From the NCBI GenBank assembly GCA_937907975.1, contig CALEQS010000176.1, positions 1 to 13,516 of the forward strand: a stretch of DNA of 13,516 bases, read 5' to 3'. The stretch comes from an uncultured Clostridia bacterium. Lineage in GTDB: Bacteria > Bacillota > Clostridia > Oscillospirales > Oscillospiraceae. The notes under the pieces were generated by a model that was not told the origin of the DNA, did no database searches, and worked only from the letters and a program-made list of their open reading frames with translations. Within the stretch, counting starts at the first letter, position 1. Each line of letters opens with the position of its first letter. Shown here in pieces: positions 1 to 7,308 of this stretch. The translations under genes and the position numbers were made by a program.

Positions 1-1049
1 GCGATGTAGGTATTGGTCATGCGGGAGGTGGTCACATAGGCATAGCTCTGGCGGCGGGCACTGCCCGTGGAGGGCATCCCCATGCGGCGGCCGTTGAAGC
101 GGTCCACCATGTAATTTTTCAGCACACCGTTCTCAATGAGCACATTGCGGCGGGCCGGCGTGCCCTCGTCATCAATATTGATAGAGCCCCAGGCGTTGGG
201 AATGGTGCCGTCGTCAATGGCGGTCACCCTCTCATTTGCGATCTTCTGGCCCAGTCTGCCTGCAAACTGAGAGCAGTCATAGGCCACGGCGCTGGCCTCC
301 AGCGAATGGCCGCAGGCCTCGTGGAAAATGACGCCGCCGAAGCCGTTGTCGATGGCCACAGGCATGACGCCCGCCGGGCAGTAGCCCGCGCCGGCCATGG
401 TGACGGCCTGCCGAGCAGCATGGATGCCCACCGCCTTGGGGTCGATGGTCTCAAACATCTCCAGTCCCATACGGCGGCCCGGGCGGCATCCGCCTGTCTG
501 GGTCTCGCCGTTGACCTCCGCCACGGCGCTCACCATGAGCCGGGTGCGGATCTGGCGGTCCTGCGCATAGAGTCCCTCGCTGTTGGCCACCAGAATACGG
601 TGGTCCACATCGAGGAACGTGCCGGTGACCTGACGGATGGCCTCGCTATGATCCTTTGCGGCGGCACAGCCCATGCGCAGAATATCCACCTTGCGGGCAT
701 TCTCCACGCTGGCGGGCGCGATGCGGACCGGATGGATGTCGCCAAACAACCGCTCATTCAGCCGGATGTCCAGTTCTGCGGTGCCCTCGCCCAGTGCGGA
801 GGCCGCCTGTTCGGCGCAGCGCAGAAGCCCGGCCTCGCTGGTGTCCACCGTGGTGGCGCTGACACTGCGCAGGCCCTTGAACACGCGAACGGATGCACCC
901 GCGATCTGGGCGTCGGTCACATCGTCCACAAGGCTGTCCACCATGTCGATCGTGTGATTCAGGGTGTTTTCCACAAACAGCTCGGCAAAATCCGCGCCGG
1001 TGGACACCGCCTTTTGCAGCACACGCTCGCAAATCTGTCTTGCAATCAT
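1..1049 (-). CDS. tldD: TldD metallopeptidase, catalytic subunit of TldD/TldE (3' end outside window)
   Basis: Peptidase U62 family, zinc-dependent catalytic half of the cytoplasmic TldD/TldE complex, which in other bacteria trims unfolded peptides and modified peptide precursors. The HEACGH signature (HExxxH) sits at residues 243-248; TldD has this motif and its partner PmbA/TldE lacks it, so this is the TldD type. Further family-like segments are the DDGTIPN, INIDDEGTP and VLIENGVLKNYMVD stretches and the C-terminal RMTNTYI just before the edge. The visible 349 codons read open without interruption; the family is usually about 460-480 residues, so roughly 110 C-terminal residues are missing. 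The ATG start is supported by AGGAG at 1057-1061, 7 bases upstream. A pmbA/tldE partner commonly follows tldD and would lie to the left, outside the window. Identification is firm; the substrate is unknown. Confidence 0.95.
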   Translation of the reverse strand, partial: MIARQICERVLQKAVSTGADFAELFVENTLNHTIDMVDSLVDDVTDAQIAGASVRVFKGLRSVSATTVDTSEAGLLRCAEQAASALGEGTAELDIRLNERLFGDIHPVRIAPASVENARKVDILRMGCAAAKDHSEAIRQVTGTFLDVDHRILVANSEGLYAQDRQIRTRLMVSAVAEVNGETQTGGCRPGRRMGLEMFETIDPKAVGIHAARQAVTMAGAGYCPAGVMPVAIDNGFGGVIFHEACGHSLEASAVAYDCSQFAGRLGQKIANERVTAIDDGTIPNAWGSINIDDEGTPARRNVLIENGVLKNYMVDRFNGRRMGMPSTGSARRQSYAYVTTSRMTNTYI

Positions 1050-1091
1050 GCTTTTTCTCCTTTTCCCATATATTCAGGATTTTATAGGGTT

Positions 1092-1100
1092 ATCATACCA
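1092..1100 (-). promoter_or_regulatory. Extended -10 promoter for tldD
   Basis: On the minus strand TGG is followed directly by TATGAT (1097-1092), which matches an extended -10 element (TGn plus a 5/6 match to TATAAT). No good -35 lies at the right distance, which fits extended -10 promoters. The predicted start near 1086 gives a leader of about 37 bases that contains the AGGAG ribosome site. It lies just downstream of the terminator at 1131-1157. Confidence 0.5.
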
Positions 1101-1130
1101 TGAACGCGGACAAAAGGCCAGCAAATAAGG

Positions 1131-1157
1131 CCGCCGGTTTCCAAAGGAAACCGGCGG
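1131..1157 (-). terminator. Hairpin terminator after the CbiT-like gene
   Basis: A perfect 12-bp stem (CCGCCGGTTTCC pairing with GGAAACCGGCGG) has a 3-base loop. Reading the minus strand, it is followed by CCTTATTTGC, a weak T-rich tail. It lies about 40 bases after the stop codon at 1196 and upstream of the tldD promoter, so it probably separates the two units. The interrupted T tract makes its strength uncertain. Confidence 0.65.
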
Positions 1158-1195
1158 TGAGCCTGCACGCTGATGATGCAAATTCTGTCCTTCTC

Positions 1196-2098
1196 TTATT
1201 CTGGGCGGGCGGAGATGATCCACGGAGCAGGCTGAGTGTCAAAGGTGTTCTTACTGCTCAGCTTGGAGACAGTGACCTGAATGACCTCCACATCGCCCAC
1301 GCCCAGCGCCTTGCACTTTTCGCTCATGGCGGCGGCCACGGCAAAATCCAGCGTGTAGATGACAAACTCCATCTTCGGATTGAGCTTCAGCAGATACTTC
1401 ATCTCCTGTTCCATGCTGGCCGAGGCCACCAGCATGGTGACGTCGGGCACCGGAAGATCGGCCATAGTCTGCTCATCTACATGATCGATGATGGTCACGT
1501 TGTTCAGGCCGAACTGACTCACATTGTCCTCCAGCGTCCGGCGGTCCCGGGCGCTGTACTCCACCGCCACAACTGTGCCTTCACTGGCCATAATGGCGGC
1601 CTCCACGGCGATGGACTCGCCGGAGATGACGCAGATGTTCTTGCGGGTATCCACCTGCATCTTGCTCAGCAGAACCGCCCGGATCTCGGAGCCCACATAG
1701 CGGACGGAGCCGGGGGTGAAGGACTGGTTGTCCATGCCGAATTTAAAGGTGCTGCGGGCATTGGGATTCAGGATCAGCATACCGGCGGAGGCATTGATGC
1801 CCCGGTCCATCATGTCGTATACCTTGTTCTGCTTCACCGGCCCGGCGGGCTCACTGCCCTCGTTGTAGATCACGGTGCAGTCGCCCAGTCCAGCGTTGAA
1901 CATCCGGTAAAAGATGTCCGGATGGCCCGCCTCGGTGAACACCAGCACAGAGCGATGGGACTCCACAGTGGGGATCAGGTTCTTATTTTTGCGGGTAATG
2001 TCAAGGATCTTGACCCGCTCCAGATCCACCTCCGTGTTATCGGAAAAATACTGAAGCCACGCCAGAATGTGGGCATTGGTAAAGAGATTCTGTTCCAT
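1196..2098 (-). CDS. CbiE/CbiT-like protein with degenerate SAM-binding loop
   Basis: 300 residues. The C-terminal half (about 118-300) follows the layout of CbiT, the decarboxylating precorrin-8 methyltransferase: a GMDNQSF...SEIRAVLLSKM entry segment, a Rossmann-like core, then EAAIMASEGTVVAVE and LEDNVSQFGLNNVTII. The N-terminal part (about 45-112) resembles only the second subdomain of CbiE. The complete CbiE start with its GxGPG loop is absent, so it is not a full-length CbiET fusion. The glycine-rich SAM loop expected as DIGAGTGS reads VISGESIA at about 157-164, losing most of the glycines and the acidic residue, although E180 at the end of the next strand is kept. The start has AAAGGG about 10-11 bases upstream. 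No other cobalamin gene is in view, so a role in B12 synthesis is doubtful; it could be a non-catalytic or repurposed relative. Fold assignment is fairly sure, function unknown. Confidence 0.7.
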   Translation of the reverse strand: MEQNLFTNAHILAWLQYFSDNTEVDLERVKILDITRKNKNLIPTVESHRSVLVFTEAGHPDIFYRMFNAGLGDCTVIYNEGSEPAGPVKQNKVYDMMDRGINASAGMLILNPNARSTFKFGMDNQSFTPGSVRYVGSEIRAVLLSKMQVDTRKNICVISGESIAVEAAIMASEGTVVAVEYSARDRRTLEDNVSQFGLNNVTIIDHVDEQTMADLPVPDVTMLVASASMEQEMKYLLKLNPKMEFVIYTLDFAVAAAMSEKCKALGVGDVEVIQVTVSKLSSKNTFDTQPAPWIISARPE

Positions 2099-2140
2099 AC
2101 TTGATGCACCCTTTCTTCAACAGGTTGAATGGTTAAAGCC

Positions 2141-2146
2141 ATTATA
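2141..2146 (-). promoter_or_regulatory. Consensus -10 box for the CbiT-like gene
   Basis: The minus strand carries a perfect TATAAT with a predicted transcription start near 2134 and a leader of about 35 bases. The -35 region (GTGCAA at 17-base spacing) is poor, so the promoter may be weak or activator-dependent. Confidence 0.45.
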
Positions 2147-2201
2147 CTACGTCCGCGGCCGAATTGCACTCATTTTTGCATAAAAAGAGGAAAAGCTAAT
2201 T

Positions 2202-2421
2202 GTTTGAGCACAAACGCCTAGCAGAGTTCCGCCATCCGCAGATGACGGAATAAAGCGAAAATTCAGTTTTTCCGGGGGCGTGTACCTCGGAAAAAACTCT
2301 TCTCAGCCCAGAAAGTGTGCGAATTGACCGCCTTTAGCGGTCAATGAGTGCGCGCCGCGGGCTGCATCCCTTCGAAGAAATGCTTGCATTTCTGAGAGAG
2401 CTTGTCGAGTTTCTCGACAAG
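2202..2421. other. Non-coding stretch of six consecutive hairpins; candidate structured RNA or intergenic repeat
   Basis: This fills most of the 375-base gap between the binding-protein gene and the CbiT-like gene. In plus-strand order the hairpins are: 2202-2215 (GTTTG/CAAAC); 2227-2250 (TTCCGCCATC/GATGACGGAA, one mismatch, loop CGCA); 2265-2298 (AGTTTTTCCG with CGGAAAAAACT, 13-base loop, one extra A); 2323-2345 (perfect ATTGACCGC/GCGGTCAAT, loop CTTTA); 2376-2393 (AGAAATG/CATTTCT, loop CTTG); and 2401-2421 (perfect CTTGTCGAG/CTCGACAAG, loop TTT). Longer-range pairings are possible: TCTCAG 2301-2306 with CTGAGA 2392-2397, or CAGCCC 2304-2309 with GGGCTG 2359-2364. No plausible gene lies across it. 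It could be a small RNA, a dispersed repeat unit or the remnant of a miniature mobile element. The strand is undecided. Confidence 0.55.
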
Positions 2422-2424
2422 ATC

Positions 2425-2452
2425 AAAAGAGGACGCCGAAGCGTCCTCTTTT
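2425..2452 (-). terminator. Strong terminator of the ABC importer operon
   Basis: A perfect 12-bp stem (AAAAGAGGACGC/GCGTCCTCTTTT) closes on a 4-base loop. Reading the minus strand the loop is cUUCGg, the unusually stable tetraloop, and the stem ends in TTTT. It starts about 22 bases after the binding-protein stop codon. The A/T ends make it symmetric, so it could also stop transcription from the other side. A second perfect hairpin (2401-2421) follows within 4 bases. Confidence 0.85.
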
Positions 2453-2473
2453 CTGGTGTTTGGAGAAGTGAGC

Positions 2474-3556
2474 TTAGAACTCACCCTTGCCGATGAACTG
2501 ATCCACATTGTCCTTGGTGATGTAGGTCAGGTCGGTGTAGTGGTAGTACTCGGTGGAACCGGTGGAGAAGTACTCGTCCATGGCCACGCAGGTCTCGGCG
2601 GCGATGTCGTCAGCGCGGTTCATAACGGTCATTTCCAGCTTGCCGTCCTTGACAGCCTGGATGGCGTCGTTCTGGCCGGTGAAGGAGTAAACCTTGATCT
2701 GATCGCCCAGCTTGGCTTCCTGGATGGCATCCACAGCGCCCATGGTCAGGTCGTCATCATAACCGATGACGATGTTGATCTTGTCACCGTCAGCCTGGAT
2801 GTGCTGCTCCATAGCGGACTTGGCATCGGTGCGGCTGGAGAAAGCGTAGTCGGGCTCATACAGGTTGTAGTTGCTGCCAGCCATGGCGGTCTTGAAGCCG
2901 GCCTCACGGAGCTGATAGTCCTTCAGGAAGGGCACGCCGGAGATCTGGACCACATTGCAGCCGGCGTCAGCGCCGTTGTCATCAATGATCTTCTTGCCGA
3001 TGTCGACAAAAGCCTGCTCCTGATCGGGGCCGATGCAGGCGGTGGCGCAGTCGCGGCCGGCCTCATCCACGTCCAGTGCGCACAGGAACAGCGGAATGCC
3101 GGCTTCCTTGCACTCCTTGGCGATGTCGACCATAGCGGTGGGGTCGCCGCCGAACACGGCCAGAGCGTCCACGCCGGCGTCGATCATCTGACGGCAGTAG
3201 TTGGTCACGTCGTCCGCCACGGTGTTGGCGTCCAGCGTCTTGACCTTGGCGCCGGCCGCTTCGGCCATGCGCACGAACTCGGTGCCCACGCGGCCGCCCC
3301 AGGGAGCGGTGGAGGTGATGGTGACATAGCCCAGATTCTTGCCGGACAGATCAACGCCGCTCACATCGACGTTGCAGCCGTCCTGCGCGCCGGAAGCGCC
3401 GGATGCGCCGCTCTGACCGCCGCCGGCCTCAGAAGAGGCTGCGGGAGCCGCAGAACCGGAACCTGCGGAACCGCCGCCGCTACCGCCGCAGGAGGCGAGG
3501 GCAAGCACCATGGCAAGAGCAAGTACCAGAGACAGGAGTTTACCGATCTTTTTCAT
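2474..3556 (-). CDS. Sugar-type ABC importer substrate-binding lipoprotein (CUT2 family)
   Basis: 360 residues. The signal peptide (MKKIGKLLSLVLALAMVLALASC) ends in the lipobox LASC with Cys23 as the lipidation site, followed by a flexible Gly/Ser/Ala linker to about residue 58. The mature part has the periplasmic-binding-protein type 1 layout of RbsB-like receptors (Peripla_BP_4): a first strand at LGYVTITSTAPWG, an early-domain DAGVDALAVFGGDP, and a second-domain INIVIGYDDDLTMGAVDAIQEA. It would capture the substrate outside the membrane and hand it to the two permeases. AGGAAGG lies just upstream of the ATG. It is the last gene of the operon, 82 bases after the second permease, with an intercistronic hairpin between. 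The ligand cannot be named from sequence; a monosaccharide is likely, but CUT2-type systems also carry nucleosides and AI-2. Confidence 0.9.
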   Translation of the reverse strand: MKKIGKLLSLVLALAMVLALASCGGSGGGSAGSGSAAPAASSEAGGGQSGASGASGAQDGCNVDVSGVDLSGKNLGYVTITSTAPWGGRVGTEFVRMAEAAGAKVKTLDANTVADDVTNYCRQMIDAGVDALAVFGGDPTAMVDIAKECKEAGIPLFLCALDVDEAGRDCATACIGPDQEQAFVDIGKKIIDDNGADAGCNVVQISGVPFLKDYQLREAGFKTAMAGSNYNLYEPDYAFSSRTDAKSAMEQHIQADGDKINIVIGYDDDLTMGAVDAIQEAKLGDQIKVYSFTGQNDAIQAVKDGKLEMTVMNRADDIAAETCVAMDEYFSTGSTEYYHYTDLTYITKDNVDQFIGKGEF

Positions 3557-3597
3557 TGTTTTCCTTCCTTTCCTACTTTGAGAGGTGGATTATGACA

Positions 3598-3617
3598 CCG
3601 CTTTTCCTTCTAAGCGG
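3598..3617 (-). other. Intercistronic hairpin before the binding-protein gene
   Basis: CCGCTT pairs with AAGCGG across an 8-base loop, followed on the minus strand by TGTCATAATCC with no T run, so it is not a classical terminator. It lies between the permease stop (3639) and the ribosome site of the binding-protein gene. Known transporter operons use such hairpins to raise receptor output by protecting processed mRNA; that role here is inference. A small dyad, ATCGT-CA-ACGAT (3618-3629), lies next to it. Confidence 0.35.
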
Positions 3618-3638
3618 ATCGTCAACGATAAGGGGAGC

Positions 3639-4643
3639 TTATTCCGCTTCCTTGTTGCTGGTGAAGCGGTCGATGATAAGGACCACGATCAGCAGCGCGC
3701 CGGTGATGAGGTTGACCCATGCCTGAGACAGGAACAGGGCTGTCATCATCTGGGAGATGACGCGCATGATGAGCACGCCCAGCAGGACGTGGATGGCGGT
3801 GCCCTTGCCGCCGGACATCTTAATGCCGCCGATGACGCAGCAGGAGATGGTCAGGGTGGCCAGGCTGTTGCCCTGGGTGTAAATGGCGAAGCCGGCATTG
3901 GACACCATGATGAAGCCACAGACCGCACTCAGCATGCCGCACAGCACATAGGTGACCCAGACGGTCTTCTGCACGCTGATACCGGCATAGGCCGCGGCCT
4001 CGGGGTTGTCGCCCACCACATAGAGGTTATTGCCGAACTTGGACTTATACATCCAGAAGAACACGGCCGCCACGATCACCACGAAGATGATGGCCGAGGG
4101 GGTAAACCACTTCTGGCCGAAGAGCTTGGTGTTGGCGATGATCTTGACGATGTCGGCGTCCGCCGGGGCAAAAGAGCTGTTGGCAAAATAGAACACGATG
4201 CCCTGATAAGCGTAGTTGGTGGCGATGGTGGCGATCAGCGAGGAGACGCCGATCTTTGCCACGAAGAAGCCGTTGATGAAGCCGGTGATCAGGCCGGTCA
4301 GCAGACAACCGACGATGGCGACCACCAGTGAGAGCACCGAATTGCCCGAGGCGTTGTAAACCGCGTTGAAGCAGACAACCGAGGTGACACCGGCCAGACC
4401 GGCCTGGAAGCCGGCGGACAGATCGATGTTGCCAGTGATCATGACCATAGCCAGACCGAGGCAGACGGGACCGTACATGGCGGTGTAACGGATAACATTG
4501 TAGAAGCCGGAACCATAGCCGTCCACAGCGATAAAGGCCACAAACAGCATGATGATGAGGATCAGGACGGAGTTATTGTCCTTGAACGTCCGCACGAGGC
4601 GGCTGCGTTTTTCAGCCTTGGCGGCCATTACTTTCTCTTCCAC
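3639..4643 (-). CDS. CUT2 ABC importer permease, second subunit (RbsC-like)
   Basis: Integral membrane permease of the BPD_transp_2 family. The family signature MVMITGNIDLSAG lies at about residues 66-78 from the GTG start, and a glycine-rich CCVIGGIKMSGGKGT segment lies in the last third. Multiple hydrophobic helices run from LILIIMLFVAFIAV to the end, and the C-terminus is short and charged (DRFTSNKEAE). Start choice: a GTG at 4643 has AAAGGGGGT 6 bases upstream and gives 334 residues. The in-frame ATG at 4628 (TAATG overlap with the previous stop, 329 residues) has only a weak site, so GTG is preferred but not certain. It overlaps the first permease by 16 bases, implying translational coupling. 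The sequence is clearly different from the first permease, so the channel is probably a heterodimer. Confidence 0.9.
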   Translation of the reverse strand: MEEKVMAAKAEKRSRLVRTFKDNNSVLILIIMLFVAFIAVDGYGSGFYNVIRYTAMYGPVCLGLAMVMITGNIDLSAGFQAGLAGVTSVVCFNAVYNASGNSVLSLVVAIVGCLLTGLITGFINGFFVAKIGVSSLIATIATNYAYQGIVFYFANSSFAPADADIVKIIANTKLFGQKWFTPSAIIFVVIVAAVFFWMYKSKFGNNLYVVGDNPEAAAYAGISVQKTVWVTYVLCGMLSAVCGFIMVSNAGFAIYTQGNSLATLTISCCVIGGIKMSGGKGTAIHVLLGVLIMRVISQMMTALFLSQAWVNLITGALLIVVLIIDRFTSNKEAE

Positions 4644-5665
4644 AGTTTGACCCCCTTTCCTTTCAGGACATCCAGAGACAAGGCGAACAGCATGATCGCG
4701 CCCATGACGACCCACTGGAGGTACTGGGACATATGCAGGCTGGTGAAGCCGGCGGAGAGCACGCCGTAGAACAGAACGCCGATGATGGTGCCCCAGACGG
4801 AGCCCTTTCCGCCCTGCACGGCGCAGCCGCCCAGGACCACGCAGAGGATGATCTGCATCTCAGCGCCGGAACCGGACTGAGGGTTGGAGCTCAGGGAGTT
4901 TGCCATGGTGATGACCGCCGCCAGGCCGACGCACAGGCCGGTGATCATGTAGGCGATGGTGATATTGCGCTTGTGGTGGATGCCGGAGAACCGGGCCACG
5001 ATGGGGTTGGCACCAATGGCGTAGAGCTGCTGGCCGTACACGGTACGGCTCAGGATCAGGCCAAGAATCACGGCCACGACCACGAACCAGATGATCAGAA
5101 TGCTGAAGGGGCCGATGGAGGCTCTGCCCAGCGCCCGGAAAGCCGGGGAGCAGTCATTGGGGATGACCAGAACCGTACCGGCGGAGACCATGATGGCCAG
5201 TGCGCTGTAAATGGAGCTGGTGCCAAGGGTGGTGATGAAGCTGTTCAGCTTCACATAGCTGGCCAGAACGCCGTTGAACAGGCCGCACAGCAGGCCCACG
5301 CCCAGCGTGGCCAGCACGGTCAGCGCCGCGTTATTGGTCTTCATCATCACCGTTGCCGCGATGCAGCAGGTGAAGGTGAGCATATTGCCCACAGAAAGGT
5401 CGATATTTCCGGTCAGCATGACCAGCGTCAGGCCGAAGGCGATGATGCCGGTGTAAACCATCTGGCGGAAGATCATCATCAGGTTGGTGGGGGTGATAAA
5501 GACCAGTCCCCCGGCGCCGCCCTTGCTGATCTGAAGGATCACTTCAAAGATCACCAGGGCAGCCAGCATGGCCAGAAATACGGAGCTGCCGTTCAGCGCC
5601 TGAAATTTCGACCAGTAATACTTGAAGCCGCGTTTTTCGGTGGCGGCAGTGGTTTTCTCAGACAT
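4628..5665 (-). CDS. CUT2 ABC importer permease, first subunit (RbsC-like)
   Basis: 345 residues, BPD_transp_2 family. After a short polar N-terminus (about 1-27), hydrophobic helices begin at SSVFLAMLAALVIFEVIL. The family signature LVMLTGNIDLSVG lies at about 81-93, with the glycine-rich LCVVLGGCAVQGGKGSVWG near the C-terminus and a basic end (KGKGVKLWKRK). It would form one half of the transmembrane channel. The ATG overlaps the stop of the ATPase gene by 8 bases (ATGTCTGA), and GGAGG lies 9 bases upstream, inside the ATPase coding region, so translation is probably coupled. It is followed with an overlap by the second permease. Family assignment is secure; the substrate is not determined. 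Confidence 0.93.
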   Translation of the reverse strand: MSEKTTAATEKRGFKYYWSKFQALNGSSVFLAMLAALVIFEVILQISKGGAGGLVFITPTNLMMIFRQMVYTGIIAFGLTLVMLTGNIDLSVGNMLTFTCCIAATVMMKTNNAALTVLATLGVGLLCGLFNGVLASYVKLNSFITTLGTSSIYSALAIMVSAGTVLVIPNDCSPAFRALGRASIGPFSILIIWFVVVAVILGLILSRTVYGQQLYAIGANPIVARFSGIHHKRNITIAYMITGLCVGLAAVITMANSLSSNPQSGSGAEMQIILCVVLGGCAVQGGKGSVWGTIIGVLFYGVLSAGFTSLHMSQYLQWVVMGAIMLFALSLDVLKGKGVKLWKRK

Positions 5666-7211
5666 TCTCTTCCGCCTCCTTCTTTGCCTCGAGCTCCTCG
5701 TGGAAGTCTGCGTGGAAGTTGCCGCCCAGCGCGTATTTCAGCACCTTTTCGCGGGTCAGCTCCGGCGTGATATCCAACTGAGCGGTCTTCTTGCCCTCAT
5801 AGATGGTGACCACGCTATCGCAGACGCCCATGATCTCCTCGATCTCGGAGGAGACGACGATGATCGCCATGCCCTGCTTGGCCAGATCACTCAGCAGGCC
5901 GTAAATCTCGGACTTGGAGCCCACGTCGATGCCGCGGGTGGGTTCGTCCACGATGAGCACCTTGGGATCCATCATCAGCCACTTGGCCACGACGACCTTC
6001 TGCTGGTTGCCGCCAGAGAGGTTGCCCACCAGCTGGTTGACGGAGGGCGCCTTGATGGAGATGGATTTCATGTACTGATCCGCCGCCTTGCGCTGGGCCG
6101 GACGGTTGATAACGCCCAGCTTAGCCAGCAGAGGCAGACGCACCAGCGTCATATTCAGCAGAATGGACAACCGCAGCGCCAGACCTTCCTTTTTGCGGTC
6201 CTCAGTGCAGAAGCCGATGCCGGAGCGGATCGCGCCCGCGGGGGCGCCGCCCCGAAGCTTTTTGCCGTCCACCAGCACTTCGCCGCTGTCGTACTTGTCT
6301 ACGCCGAACACGGCGCGCATGATCTCGCTTCGTCCGGCGCCGACCAGGCCGAAGAAACCGACGACCTCGCCCTTGCGAACGGTGAAGGAGATATCTTCAA
6401 ACACGCCCTTGCGGCTGAGGTTTTTGACCTCCAGCATGGGGGTGGTGATCTCGGCGGGCTCCTTCAGATAGAGGTTTTCCAGCGGGCGGCCGATCATATT
6501 GGCGATCAGCTCATCCTGCGTAAATTCATCCTTATGCTTGCTGATGATGTTCTTACCGTCGCGGATGACGGTAATATCATCGGAGAGGAACATGACCTCA
6601 TCCAGCTTGTGGCTGATGTAGATGATGGCGATGTTCTTGTCCACCAGCTTGCGGATCACGTTGAACAGCGTCTCCGTCTCCTGCTCGGACAGTGAGGAGG
6701 TGGGCTCGTCCATGATGATGAGGCGGGCGTTGCGGGTCAGCGCACGGCCAATCTCGATCATCTGCTGCTGTCCGACCGACAGATCGCCGGCGATGGTCTT
6801 GGGCGAGATGTTCATGTCCAGCTCCTGAAGGATCTCCGCCGCCTTTTCATAGAGCAGCTTGTGATCCACCAGTCCGCCCTTCATGGGCAGGTTGCCGATG
6901 AACAGGTTCTTGGCCACGTCCAGCTGGGGCGCGATGGACAGCTCCTGATACACGCAGGAGACACCCGCCGCAATGGCCTCTGTGGTTGATGAGAAGTTGA
7001 CTGACTCGCCGTCGATCAGGTAATCGCCGCTGTTGCGCTGATGCACGCCGGTGAGCACCTTGATCAGTGTGGATTTGCCAGCACCGTTTTCACCGCACAG
7101 GGAGTGGACCTGCCCCTCTCGGATCTGGAGAGAGACGCCGTCCAGCGCCCGCACGCCGGGAAACAGTTTGACAATGTCTTTGAGCTCGATAAAAATATCG
7201 CCTTTACTCAA
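5658..7211 (-). CDS. CUT2 ABC importer ATPase with two nucleotide-binding domains (RbsA/MglA-like)
   Basis: 517 residues from the proposed TTG start. Domain 1 has Walker A GENGAGKST (40-48), signature LSVGQQQ (144-150), Walker B MDEPTSSL (167-174) and switch histidine H201. Domain 2 has a degenerate Walker A, LVGAGRSE (289-296, Arg in place of Lys), then LSGGNQQK (398-405) and VDEPTRGID (421-429). A weakened second Walker A is normal for RbsA/MglA/XylG ATPases. Start choice: AGGAGG lies 9 bases before the TTG at 7211, whereas a TTG two codons earlier is too close to it and the TTG at 7256 has no ribosome site, so 7211 is the best start. It is the first gene of a four-gene operon and overlaps the first permease by 8 bases. 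It powers import at the cytoplasmic face. Confidence 0.92.
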   Translation of the reverse strand: MSKGDIFIELKDIVKLFPGVRALDGVSLQIREGQVHSLCGENGAGKSTLIKVLTGVHQRNSGDYLIDGESVNFSSTTEAIAAGVSCVYQELSIAPQLDVAKNLFIGNLPMKGGLVDHKLLYEKAAEILQELDMNISPKTIAGDLSVGQQQMIEIGRALTRNARLIIMDEPTSSLSEQETETLFNVIRKLVDKNIAIIYISHKLDEVMFLSDDITVIRDGKNIISKHKDEFTQDELIANMIGRPLENLYLKEPAEITTPMLEVKNLSRKGVFEDISFTVRKGEVVGFFGLVGAGRSEIMRAVFGVDKYDSGEVLVDGKKLRGGAPAGAIRSGIGFCTEDRKKEGLALRLSILLNMTLVRLPLLAKLGVINRPAQRKAADQYMKSISIKAPSVNQLVGNLSGGNQQKVVVAKWLMMDPKVLIVDEPTRGIDVGSKSEIYGLLSDLAKQGMAIIVVSSEIEEIMGVCDSVVTIYEGKKTAQLDITPELTREKVLKYALGGNFHADFHEELEAKKEAEENV

Positions 7212-7273
7212 GCTCAAGCACCTCCTTTTCTTTTCCCTATACCCTTTGCTTGTCAAATATGCTACATTTGAGC

Positions 7274-7289
7274 GTGCTTATCATAGCAC
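7274..7289. promoter_or_regulatory. Candidate operator over the -10 box of the importer promoter
   Basis: A dyad GTGCT-N6-AGCAC covers the -10 hexamer and the area just after it. Symmetric sites in this position often bind repressors. The arms are only 5 bp, so chance is possible. No regulator gene adjoins the operon. Confidence 0.3.
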
Positions 7290-7308
7290 TTTTCTGGCAA
7301 AGGCGCAA
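7280..7308 (-). promoter_or_regulatory. Promoter of the ABC importer operon
   Basis: Minus strand: -35 TTGCGC (7308-7303), 17-base spacer, -10 TATGAT (7285-7280, 5/6 match). The predicted start is near 7273, leaving a 5' leader of about 62 bases before the TTG. The weak -35 half suggests help from an activator or low basal output. Confidence 0.5.

Noticed and set aside
2202..2452. CRISPR array as an explanation for the repeated hairpins
   Set aside because: The hairpins differ from one another in sequence, there is no regular repeat-spacer spacing, and no cas gene is present.
306..5770. Long open frames on the plus strand opposite the tldD, CbiT-like, binding-protein and permease genes
   Set aside because: They are antisense shadows of GC-rich genes, rich in His/Gln/Gly/Ala, without ribosome sites or domains, while the minus-strand frames show clear families.
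5622..6695. 357-codon plus-strand frame opposite the ATPase gene
   Set aside because: The minus strand encodes a complete two-domain ABC ATPase with all motifs; the plus frame shows no motif and is compositionally an antisense artefact.
7280..7290. Catabolite-repression (cre) site at the importer promoter
   Set aside because: The sequence around the -10 box does not match the cre consensus core well enough to call.
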